From Cryptomeria japonica (Eukaryota; Streptophyta; Pinopsida; Cupressales; Cupressaceae), in assembly GCF_030272615.1 (NCBI RefSeq), contig NC_081407.1, positions 375,203,018 through 375,267,017 of the forward strand: DNA of 64,000 nt, given 5' to 3'. A program made the position numbers and the translations under genes. Position 1 is the first letter of the stretch. Each line of letters starts with the position of its first letter. This document shows positions 35,601 through 45,611 of the stretch, in pieces. Under the pieces are notes generated by a model. That model saw only the letters and a program-made list of their open reading frames with translations, was not told the origin of the DNA and did no database searches.

Positions 35601-36069
35601 CCATTGGCAACACTTCAAGGCTGCTCTGCATTGAAATGGCATAATAAAGGTATTAAAAAATTTGAACAATTGTTTGTGAATAACCAACTCAAACCGTGGG
35701 AGGAGCTGCAAGCCACCTTCTCTATCCCAGAATCCTAGATCAGGACATATAACATCCTTAGATTGGCATTAACCTCTTCTCTCCCCCCCGCCTCACCTCC
35801 CTCTCCCTCACCCCCCATGACTGCTCTCTGCTGGACTGATAACACGCCTCTCCTTTCCCTAAAAGATAAATGTATCTACTCCACACTCACCGATTCCGAT
35901 ACCATCCTTTTGCACCTTAATGAATTCTGGACCTAGACTGGGAACTGAAGATCTGGAAAGACTGTCTAAATAGGTTTTGGATGGCCCATAATGAACCTAG
36001 AAAACAATTCTTTGGTTGGCGTCTTCTATTGAATAAACTCCCCATTAAAAATAAGGAAGGTGCCCTAGT
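32634..36069 (+). pseudogene. LINE-2 ORF2, 5' part: endonuclease, reverse transcriptase and start of zf-RVT
   Basis: The ATG at 32634 overlaps the ORF1 stop. Endonuclease motifs are ISWNIRGL, LGGDFNMV, RLDRFYF and LSDHHP (32640-33360). Reverse transcriptase motifs are LSPNGFPVEF, NWRPITLLNVSYKILAK, LLIDFEKGYDRIEW, the QG of RQGCRLGPAVF and an intact catalytic FADD near 34770. One reading frame holds from 32634 to about 35740. It is interrupted by at least 14 stops (for example 32742, 32793, 33036, 33126, 33438, 33714, 34008, 34416, 34434 and 35145), nearly all TAG or TGA where Gln or Trp is expected. A frameshift lies before 35980. The zf-RVT domain starts (FFGWRLLLNKLP) and is cut at 36069 by copia element C. 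Confidence 0.9.
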
Positions 36070-36517
36070 TGTTGGTGTAAATAAATATTCATTTTTGATA
36101 TTATTACACTTACTTAAGTTAACTTAGGATAATGCATCTCTTCGTAGTTTGGATTTGAGACACTTAGGGAAGTGTGCACATAGGGATAGAGCTTGTAGGA
36201 GAAATTCCACCTTTTGTGGTCTTATTTTGCTGTTACACTCCACATTCAGTGGGTCATCCACCTCTTGTGGAACATTATATTATTTCTTCTACCTACCCTT
36301 AGTATTTCTTACCTACCCTTGTTTCTCATTGAGCCACATGTCATATTTGTGTGCTCATACATCCATATGGCCTTGCCTATATAAGCAGGCCTATATTCAT
36401 TATATTGGTTAATCCAGTTGATCATTTTGCATATTGATGAGAATACAGTTTGTTCTTGTCATTCTATTGTCTCTTTTATACTTTTCATTGTGCCCTTGAT
36501 CTTGGCAAAATCCTACA
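36070..36517 (+). repeat. Element C, 5' LTR
   Basis: 448 bp with TGTTGGTG...CCTACA ends. A TATA box (tatataag) at 36378-36385 lies about 140 bp before the LTR end. It is nearly identical to 42339-42786. Confidence 0.95.
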
Positions 36518-36529
36518 TGGTATCAGAGC
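36518..36529 (+). other. Element C primer-binding site (initiator tRNA-Met)
   Basis: tggtatcagagc follows the LTR with no gap and is complementary to the 3' end of initiator tRNA-Met. Confidence 0.93.
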
Positions 36530-38000
36530 TATTGGGGCTTCATTGATTGGTTTTTGGAGACATCATGGAAGGCTTCTATTTTCGGATTTGGAGATCTTCA
36601 TTTTTTGGGGGCGTCATACAATGATTTGGACATCACCGTTGAATCCAGGAGGCCGTTTCCATAAATTTCGACTATAAAGTCGACCTATTTTGGTGAGAAA
36701 TTTTTTTTCCCCATTTTGCCTATTATCGTACGAATTTCAAAAAAAAATTTCAAATTTTTTTTTTATTTTCTCAAAAATTTCGAAAAATTAAAAAAAAAAA
36801 AAAAAACAGGTTTTTTTGTGTTTGGGGGTCCGTAGACCCCCCCGTACCCGCAGTACGTAGGTTGCAGGTGTACCTGCTGTCGGACCCGTGCCGCAGGAAC
36901 ACATCACCCGTCGCCGCCCGTGTCGGTACCCGTCGAGTCACGTCACCCGCCACCGCCGGCCGTCCCGTCCTCCTGCCGGTCTCTATGCTCGCTGTCGTGC
37001 CGCTGCCGAGACCTGCCGCCGTCGCTGCCTGCAGGCCCCACCGGTCTCCGCCTTCCGTAGGCCACCGCTGGCCCCCTCAGCCACCGCTGCCGGCCCCTTG
37101 GCTCCGACCGCTCCCTCCACCGGTGACCACCAAAGACAGGCGGCCCCGCATCCACCACTGGCCCGCGGGTTAAATCGTACACCCTACACAGCCACCTCAG
37201 ATCCGTACGCTCTGTCAGTAGATCTACACAGTCAACTGCCCAGTTAGCAGTCCGTACAGTACGGACGATTAGTCAGCAGGGAGGCAAAGTTTTCGCAACG
37301 GTCATATGACTGTCAAATTTAACACAGTGAATTGCTGACGTCAGCGCCACGTCAGCATTTTTTGAAATTTTTTTGACCCCTCTCCATTGGGCTTTTCAGT
37401 TTTGCAGTCCAACTTTGAAAGGCCATATCTTGCTCATTTTTGCTCCTTTTTTGGTGCAATTTTTTTTGAAATGGGCTAAAACTTTGTGATCTTCATAGTG
37501 GTGTGGTTATTTTCTAATTTTGGTGCATAGGTTTTTTGGAATTTTTGGATTCTCTCAGCTGTATCTGTCCAATCCTCAATTCTGCAACTTCAAAGGCCTC
37601 GTTTGAGCTCATACGACCTCCTTTTCAGGTGCCATTTTTTTTGAAAGTGCATATTTTTTCATCTACTTTCATAATATATGATCAGATTTTAGAGATTTTG
37701 AGTGGAAATTGTACTTTTAGATATTGGTCTTACTTGGCCTATTAAGTACTTGTAAATTGATTGGATCTTAGTTAGATCTCTTGCATTATCAGTTTGAGTC
37801 TCTTTTGGCCTTCTTGAGGCAGTTGTAAAATTGTAATCAGAAGTCCACTTTGCCATTTTTTGCATGTGACCCATTGTATACGCACTAATTATAAAGTGCC
37901 AAATCATCATATTTGGGGGGGGGGTTCTTTGATTGAGTGAATTTTGGGGGGTGTCTTGTGTGATTGTGCCTCTCTTTGTGCTCTTTCCATTTTTGTTGCA
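36530..38000 (+). other. Element C long leader with a CpG-rich segment
   Basis: An unusually long, ~1.47-kb leader separates the primer-binding site from Gag. Its part at about 36820-37260 is GC-rich and full of CpG, unlike all neighbouring sequence. The rest is T-rich. Frames in it (for example 36862-37173) show only Pro/Arg/Ala-rich composition and no domain. Confidence 0.7.
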
Positions 38001-41000
38001 ATGAGTCCTAATAAATTTCCACCTTTAACTCCACATAATTATGCATCATGGAAAATTAAAGTATGGAGTAAATTAATGGAAAAGGGTCTCACACACTACA
38101 TAGATGGAACAATAATAGCACCACCTGATCCTAAGGCTGATCCAATTGCTCAATTAGAATGGCTCACAAAGAATTGCATGGTTCTTGGAACCTTATGCAA
38201 GTATGTATCAGATGACCTCATTTTTCACATTGAGAAGTGTAAAACAATCAAAGAGGCTTGGGATATGTTTCAGAAATTGTATGGACAAGTTGATGAAATC
38301 AGAGGCTATCAGATTGACAATGAGCTCACCAACTTGGATCCCAAGAGTTTTGATACAATCCAAGATTATGTCACCAAAGCAAATGAGCTAAGAGAAAAGC
38401 TTAAGGATTGTGGAATTGACAAAAATGATGCTCAGTTGATATTCAACTTGTTGGACAAGCTTGCACCAGAATATGCAGCATTTGTATCTAGCTTTCAAAC
38501 TCATCGTTTGATAATGGGGAGTTCTTATGTTATGCCTTCATTTGATGCTTTCACAGAAATGTTGATATTGGAACAATCTAAGTTGTTGAACATGGGGTTT
38601 CTCAAGTCTTCAAAGTCCAAGGCTTTGGTGGCTAATCAAGGGAATCAAAGAAGTCAAGGCAAAGATTCCAACAAGAAGAAGAAGCAATCCAAGTCTAAGC
38701 CACACCAGGAAAAAGGACAATCATCCTCTCCATTACAAGCGATTTTTCATCTCTTCCAAGAAGGGGACACCACCTAAGAAGGATAAACCAACTTGTGCAT
38801 ATTGCAAGAAGTATGGTCATGATGAGCATCGATGCCACGCAAAGCAAGTTGATGAGTTAACCAATTTTCTTAAGAAAAACAACATCAACTTGCCATCCGC
38901 CTACACAAAGAAGGATTTATCTCCTTCCTCTTCCTCACAGTCTAAGGGAAAAGGGCAAGCATTTGTGGCTACAACAGGTTAGTCACGGCAATGGATACTT
39001 GACTCGGGTGCCTCATATCACATGGGTTCTACAAAGGAGCAGTTTTCTTCATTGGAGCCATCTAAGGTACCTCACATTTACATAGGTGATGACACACAAG
39101 TAGAGGTTGAAGGGAAAGGTTCAGTTGACATGGATGATGGAACATTTGAAAATGTTCTCTATGTTCCTAACTTGTCTACCAACCTTCTCTCCATCTACCA
39201 AATCACTCACTATGGGAATGGGAAAAAGGTTGAGTTTACACTAGATTCAGTTGTGGTAAAGGAACTTGATGATGATGCCTTGGTAGCAGTGGGACAAGTC
39301 AATGACAACTCAAGGCTTTATTCATTCTCCCACTTTGTGCCAAGTTCACCTTCTAGGGCCTTTTTACTCATTCAAATTCAGAAAGTAAGCTATGGCATGA
39401 GCAGTTTGGTCACCTCAACTACCGCTATCTTCAGCAGCTAAGCACTAAAGACATGGTCACAGGTCTACCTCGAATCAGTTTTTCAGAGGGTGTATGTTCA
39501 GGTTGTTCCATGGGCAAGCATCCCGAAGAGAAGTTTGATAAAGGGAAAACTTGGAGAGCTTTGGAAGTTCTTCAACTTGTTCACAACGATGTAGCAGGTC
39601 CATTTCTAGCACCTTCATTTAGTAAGGCCCGCTATGTTCTTACCTTCATTGATGACTACTCCCGCTTCACTTGGGTCTACTTTCTCATTCATAAGAGTGA
39701 AGTATTTGACAGATTTCAGGACTTCAAGATTCGTGTGGAGAAGCAATCAGGGAAAGTGGTCAAGATTCTTCGCACAGATAATGGAAGGGAATATGTGAAC
39801 AAAAGACTTGAGGATTTTTGTACATTTGAGGGGATTGATCTTCAGCATTCTGTAGCATACACTCCACAGTAGAACGGGGTTGCAGAACGCAATAATAGAA
39901 CTCTCAAAGAAATGGCTAGTTGTATGATACATGCACATTCTCTTGATCCCGCCTTTTGGGAAGAGGCTATCAGTTGTGCCACACACATCTAGAATTGGGT
40001 TCCTCACAAAGCTTTGCAAGGTATTACTCCTTTTGAAGCTTGGGCTGGTAGGAAACCGATTGTGAGACATTTCAGAGTCTTTGGGTGTCTAGCATGGGCT
40101 CGCATACCTCCACAGAAATGCAAGGCATTGGAACCTCAGAGTTGGCCTTGCATATTTGTTGGATATCCTGAGGGTGTTAAGGCATACAGATTGATGGATC
40201 CAGAGACACATGAGGTATTCATTGAGAGGAGTGTTCACTTTGAGGAAAGCTCTCCTAGCTTAGCCTCTTTACCTCCTCCACCTTCCTCCATTATGGATAG
40301 TGATGTTAGTGATTCAGATGATGAGACTCCTACAACTCCGACTCGTAGGGTTACACCTCCGCAGGGTCCACTTGTAGTTGAGGAGCCTCGTTCTCCACCT
40401 CCACCTAGACCTCGTTGGGCTCGATAGACACTTGAGTTTGCGGGTTCTCTTTTTGGGGATCCTTCAGACACATGGAGAACTCGATCACAACATCAGGATC
40501 TTCCACATGCATTCATCGCTACCACTTATGATCCACATACATTTAGGGAAGCATCAGGGGTTCCTGAATGGGACCAAGCTATGGAGGAAGAGTATAGTTC
40601 CTTGATGAGGAACAACACATGGGATTTAGTCCATCTCCCTAAGGGGAGAAAGATGGTTCAATGTAAGTGGATCTATCGGACCAAGTTTGCAGCGGATGGT
40701 AGTGTGGAAAAGTATAAGGCTCGGCTTGTTGCGAAAGGTTTTTCTCAGGTTGTAGGTGTTGACTATACTGAGACCTTTGCCCCCGTAGCCAAGATGAACT
40801 CCATTCGTTTGACACTTGCTATTGTTGCAGCTCATGGTTGGGCTGTACATCAGATGGATGTGAAGAGTGCTTTTCTTCATGGTGATCTTGATGAGGAGAT
40901 TTATATGGAGTAGCCACAGGGTTTCATCCAGGATACTTCCTTGGTTTGCAGACTAAGGAAATCTCTCTATGGCCTTAAGCAGGCCCCCAGGGCTTGGTAC

Positions 41001-42068
41001 GCCAAGATGGATTCCTTTCTTCTCTCCACAGGTTTCACCAGGTGTCATTCCGTTCCAAATGTCTACATTTTACGATAGGATGACTCTCACTTGATACTTG
41101 TGCTCTATGTTGATGACTTGATCATTATAGGGAGTACTTCATCCATCATTAGCAGGGTCAAATCTACTTTGCATGACAGATTTGCTATGACTGACTTGGG
41201 TCTTTTGCACTACTTTCTCGGGATAGAGATTTCACAGTCACCTTCTGGGATCACACTATCCTAGCCCAAGTATGCTCTTGATCTACTTGCACGCTTTCAT
41301 ATGGCTGATTGTAAGCCTGCCCCGACTCCCTTTCTTTCAGGAGTCAAGCTTGAGACTCAATGTTGTTCTCCACCAGTTGATGCCACTTTGTATCGTTAGC
41401 TTGTGGGTAGTCTCATCTACTTGACTCATACACGCCCTGATATTTCATTTGTAGTTGGCATGGTTTCCCGCTTCATGCAGGAAAGACACGAGCTTCATTG
41501 GAAAGCCGCCAAACACATCCTTCATTACATCCAGGGTACACATCACTATGGGATTCACTATGCAGCAGGCACAGGACTTCGCTTGGTTGGTTACACAGAC
41601 TCCGATTGGGCTGGTGATCTAGTTGATCGTAAGTCTACTTCTGGTTACAGTTTTCACCTTGGTTCGGGCCCCATTTGTTGGCAGAGCAAGAAGCAACATG
41701 CTATTTCTCTTTCTTCGACTGAGGCTGAGTATCGAGGCACTGTTAACGCAGCGATTGAGACCATTTGGCTCTAGTAGATTCTCACAGAGTTTGGATTCAC
41801 CACTCCACGGCCGACAGTTCTACATTGCGACAATCAGAGTGCTATTGCAATCTCGAAGAACCCGATCGAGCACCAGCGGACCAAACACATCGAGATCCAT
41901 ATGCACTATATCTGAGAGCTCATCCAGGAGCAGGTCATTGATTTGCAGTATTGTCCTATAGTAGAGCAGGTTGCTGACATATACACCAAACCTTTCACCA
42001 AGAGTAAGTTCTAGCAGTTGCAAGCTCTCTTGGGGGTGTGGGATGTGTCATTAGGGGGGGTCAACTGA
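38001..42068 (+). pseudogene. Element C Gag-Pol polyprotein, twelve stops and two frameshifts
   Basis: It starts at ATG 38001 (MSPNKFPPLTPHNYASWKIK). Gag continues to a zinc knuckle CAYCKKYGHDEHRC near 38796. The protease site WILDSGASYHMG is at about 38990, integrase (LWHEQFGHLNY, IDDYSRFTWVYF) at about 39390-40100, reverse transcriptase with intact YVDD near 41109 at about 40560-41270, and RNase H (YTDSDWAGD, SSTEAEYRG, HCDNQS) to about 41960. One frame is left near 38740 and regained near 39370, so the shifts cancel. Stops are at 38980, 39870, 39990, 40425, 40911, 41076, 41262, 41397, 41772, 41775, 41913 (TGA) and 42012. Several fall on Gln residues that are nearly invariant in the family. 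The end at 42066-42068 is the natural stop. Confidence 0.93.
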
Positions 42069-42338
42069 CTTCTCCTTCCTCTCTTATGGGGGGGACTTTT
42101 TCCTCTTTGAGGTTTTGTTCTTCTTCTTTGAGAGTCTTTTGTACATTCATCTCTCTTTTGGGGGGGAGTTTTTTTCCCACTGGGTTTTCTCCCTTTCTTT
42201 GTTTGTGAGAGATTGCATTGCATAGTTTTGCTTGCATTTGCATATTGTACATGGGTACCTATCATGGCCTGGTAACCGGGACCCATCTTGCATTGTTGAC
42301 TTGAGTCTTCATTCCCCTAAGTTGCACTTAAGGGGGGG

Positions 42339-42786
42339 TGTTGGTGTAAATAAATATTCATTTTGGATATTATTACACTTACTTAAGTTAACTTAGGATA
42401 ATGCATCTCTTTGTAGTTTGGATTTGAGACACTTAGGGAAGTGTGCACATAGGGATAGAACTTGTAGGAGAAATTCCACCTTTTGTGGTCTTATTTTGCT
42501 GTTACACTCCACATTCGGTGGGTCATCCACCTCTTGTGGAATATTATATTATTTCTCCTACCTACCCTTAGTATTTCTTACCTACCCTTGTTTCTCATTG
42601 AGCCACATGTCATATTTGTGTGCTCATACATCCATATGGCCTTGCCTATATAAGCAGGCCTATATTCATTGTATTGGTTAATCCAGTTGATCATTTTGCA
42701 TATTGATGAGAATACAATTTGTTCTTGTCATTCTATTGTCTCTTTTATACTTTTCATTGTGCCCTTGATCTTGGCAAAATCCTACA
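42339..42786 (+). repeat. Element C, 3' LTR
   Basis: Partner of 36070-36517. It follows the polypurine tract ttaaggggggg and ends in cctaca, after which LINE-2 resumes. Confidence 0.95.
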
Positions 42787-43558
42787 CTAATAAATTGTAG
42801 CATTTGCAGAATTCCTGAGTCTATGAAACACATATTCTTTGAATGCCATTTTGCTAAGGAAATATGGAGAATATTTGGTTTTAACCTAGAATCTGGCTCT
42901 CTTGAGATCATAGATGTTGTTCTGGGCTCTGTCAAGGGCTGTAAGAGGATTGCTAATGTCTTTTGGTCTTGTTTTTCTCATTACTCATTCTATTTCTATG
43001 CAGGTCACTGCTATACTAAAACTTGACTCAGACAAGTTTGATAGTTGGATCAAGGACGGGGCCACTATTGTATACATCTGGGAACTATCACACGGGTTCA
43101 CTTGGGAAAGAGATGAACCAGGCAAAGCAGCCTTTGAACAAGCCCTGATAGCCTTCATGCGGCAACTGGATCGTAGACAAATGCATATGGAGATCATCTA
43201 GGAGGAGGCTGACTTGATCACTGAGTGTACTTCACATCCTCATAAGAAAGAACTGCTAGATGGTAGAGTGGAAGTATGGCAGGTAGGAGCTTTGGGCTGG
43301 GTAGCATGGCTTCCTCTCATGGGCAATAATGATTCACCCGATGCTGAAATCTTATTTCCTTAGCAGCTGATAAATATGCCATGATGCCATTTTGTTTATA
43401 AATATGTATAATTGTTGTAATCCCCTAATACTTGGAGGTGCACGTTAATTGTATATTTTGTATATGCACCTTCTAGTGGTGCCCCGTCTACTGGTGAACT
43501 CAGTCCTTTTTGCTGAAGCTATGTAATGTTTTCTTGATATCTAATAAAAAAAATAAAA
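42787..43558 (+). pseudogene. LINE-2 ORF2, 3' part (rest of zf-RVT) and 3' end
   Basis: After the copia insertion the LINE frame resumes with the remaining Cys/His ligands of zf-RVT (CSICRIPESMKHIFFECHF, then AKEIWRIF). Coding similarity fades after about 43000. A later open stretch (about 43007-43201, F-D-S-W-I-K-D-G) could be a degenerate tail of the same protein and does not look like RNase H. The element ends in an A-rich tail at about 43543-43558. Confidence 0.8.
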
Positions 43559-43570
43559 TTATTTTGATGA

Positions 43571-45611
43571 TTGTAAAATCATATTTTATCATTTTTTAGT
43601 TAAGGTGCAATTAAAAGTTCAAGAAAAAACACATTTTTGAATATTTAATTTATAATATAATTCTTTAAAATAATCTTTATCTTAGAATCTATTATTACTT
43701 TTTTAAAGTGTTTTATTTGAATTAAAAGTGGAATGTGAGCTCATTTCAAAGTACTAACCTACCTTCTTAAAGAAAATAAAAAATAAATCTTTAAAATATA
43801 TAAGATAATGAACTTTCTATAATCACAATTGCTAATTTTTTCATTCAAAATCTGTGTGAGTGAAGAAGAAAAATGAGAATGGAGATTTTTCTAATTAGAT
43901 TCTATTATTATTTTGTTAAAGTGTTTTAATCCCATTTGTGAATGAGATTTGCCCAGTCCTATTTTAAAAATAAATATGCATTGTTAATTGTTAAATAGTT
44001 CATTAGAATTCATTAAATTTAAATAGTTAAATAGAAACTTTACAATAAATATTCAAACATTAAAAAATAATCTTTGAAAGACATATCATCTATGAATGCA
44101 TAACATACAAAATGAGATTTGTGAATGTTATATTTAAGTTTTAATCCCATATAACCTAGTCCTATTTTAAAAATAAATATGCATTGTCAATTGTTAAATA
44201 GTTCATTAGAATTCATTAAATTTAAATAGTTAAATAGAAACTTGAATCTCAAAGCTAAACAATAAATTTAAATCTTAGATTTTTTAAGTTAAGCTAATTC
44301 TAGTATGAAAAAAGAATTTTATCCAATATGTATTTAAAAGTTGTTAATTACATGCTTAAAAAATAGAAAAGACAAATAATTTAATTAAATTAAAATTTGT
44401 CAAATTTATGAATTTAAATTTGAAAATAAAATAACATTAATAAGATAAATTTATTTAATTTAATGTGGTTGATGTCCAACCTAAATCTTGCCATTCCCAT
44501 ATTAGTAAAATAATAAAAACATAACCATTTTTTTCATTAAAAAATTAAACAAATATATGCCCTGATTTTTTCATTAATATGTACATAGACGACAAATATA
44601 TGCCCTGGTTTTTTTCCATATGTAGTAAAAACTTCTTGCCGCTCTCAATCTCAATGATTGTTTGGGTGCCATGAATGGATATTCTTGGGGAGATGAGGAG
44701 GAAGCCATGAATGGATAGAAAATACTTGTTAGCACGTAACTTTAAAAGATTTTAATCAACAAAGACAAACTTTAATTATTATTGTTTAATTTAATAATTA
44801 TTAATATTTAATTTAATGATTATTTTTTTCAATTTCAATGAAATAATTTATATTTAAATAATATGAATATGTTCATCCATCGTATAATTTTGAACATTAT
44901 CAATCTATAAGTTTTGTTATTTTCTACTTTGGACTCCATGATTTGACGATGATGGTAACACAAAACCATTCATATATTTTGTATATGTTATTCTTGATAG
45001 AATGAAGCATATAACTTCTTGGGAGCTTTAATAGATGAAATGAAACCTATGCTTGTAGCGGAGCAGAAACCTTAATCTCTAGGGTTAGGGTTTCAGTATC
45101 CACTGCCTTGCAGGTTCGGCTGGCTTGGTGGTGCATTAGAAGCCTCTTGGCTTAATTAATAAACATGAAGATGGTTATTTAAATTTTAGACTTATTTAAT
45201 ATTTTATTCAATATATTTTAATTAGATTTTTGGTATAAGTTATATCAAAAATATAATTAAACTTGTACCAAAAATAATTTTAAAGCATTGGTTTCATGAA
45301 TTTTGTATGTAATGTTCTTATATAAATTTTTAAAATTTAATAAATTTATTGATCCAATAAAAAGAAAAATAAGAGAAATAGATATAATTTTCAAAAGAAT
45401 AAAATTTATAAAAAATTAATTTAAAATGTTATGTTGCAATGCCTTTTAAAGAGAGCAGACGACATTTTTTCCAAAACTGTTTAAGCATGGTCTACTGCAT
45501 GACACAGTTCCAGTTGTCCCTGTTTGCAGAGGGAGGGACATAGGGGCTAGGCTAAGCAGGTGCGGTTTACATTGCTGCTTAGCCAGTGCCCATCCTGCCT
45601 GATAATTAGCA
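43571..45611. other. AT-rich spacer with a local direct duplication
   Basis: No gene is visible. A block of about 90-110 bp (cctattttaaaaataaatat ... agttaaatagaaactt) occurs twice in direct order, at about 43955-44041 and 44160-44242. A short perfect 10-bp hairpin (ggctaagcag ... ctgcttagcc) lies at 45550-45584. Confidence 0.55.

Larger units (their letters stand above)
36070..42786 (+). mobile_element. Copia element C: young Ty1/copia element nested in LINE-2
   Basis: Two 448-bp LTRs (36070-36517 and 42339-42786) differ at 8 positions, 7 of them transitions (about 1.8%). The primer-binding site tggtatcagagc follows the 5' LTR directly (36518-36529). A purine tract ending ggggggg (42329-42338) precedes the 3' LTR. 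The flanks ctagt (36065-36069) and ctaat (42787-42791) are the 5-bp target duplication with one G-to-A change. Taking out the element and one duplication copy rejoins the LINE-2 zf-RVT frame exactly. It codes for Gag-Pol from 38001 to 42068 in copia order, with stops and two compensating frameshifts, so it is non-autonomous now despite its youth. Confidence 0.96.
30507..43558 (+). mobile_element. LINE-2: plant L1-type retrotransposon, split by copia element C
   Basis: The element is flanked by a 12-bp direct repeat, ttattttgatga, at 30495-30506 and 43559-43570, with an A-rich tail (taataaaaaaaataaaa) just before the right copy. Without the inserted copia element it is about 6.3 kb. ORF1 (30661-32634) and ORF2 (from 32634) follow the plant L1 plan: DUF4283-like protein, endonuclease, reverse transcriptase and zf-RVT. 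Unlike LINE-1, no RNase H is recognisable in the 3' part. Except for one shift between 35740 and 35980, the coding frames are free of indels. They are broken almost only by stops that fit C-to-T or G-to-A changes. Confidence 0.9.

Noticed and set aside
36149-36412. 87-codon frame, repeated at 42418-42681
   Set aside because: Both lie inside the two LTRs of element C and repeat only because the LTRs are identical.
36862-37247. Pro/Arg/Ala-rich frames of 103 and 119 codons in the element C leader
   Set aside because: Open only because the segment is GC-rich; they overlap each other in different frames and match no domain.
38980-42014. TAG read as glutamine (recoded stop) in element C
   Set aside because: TGA at an Arg site and TAG/TGA at Trp sites in the neighbouring LINEs show ordinary C-to-T/G-to-A decay; plant nuclear genes use the standard code.
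45550-45584. Possible microRNA precursor at the 10-bp hairpin
   Set aside because: The perfect stem of 10 bp is too short for a microRNA precursor and no extended pairing was seen.
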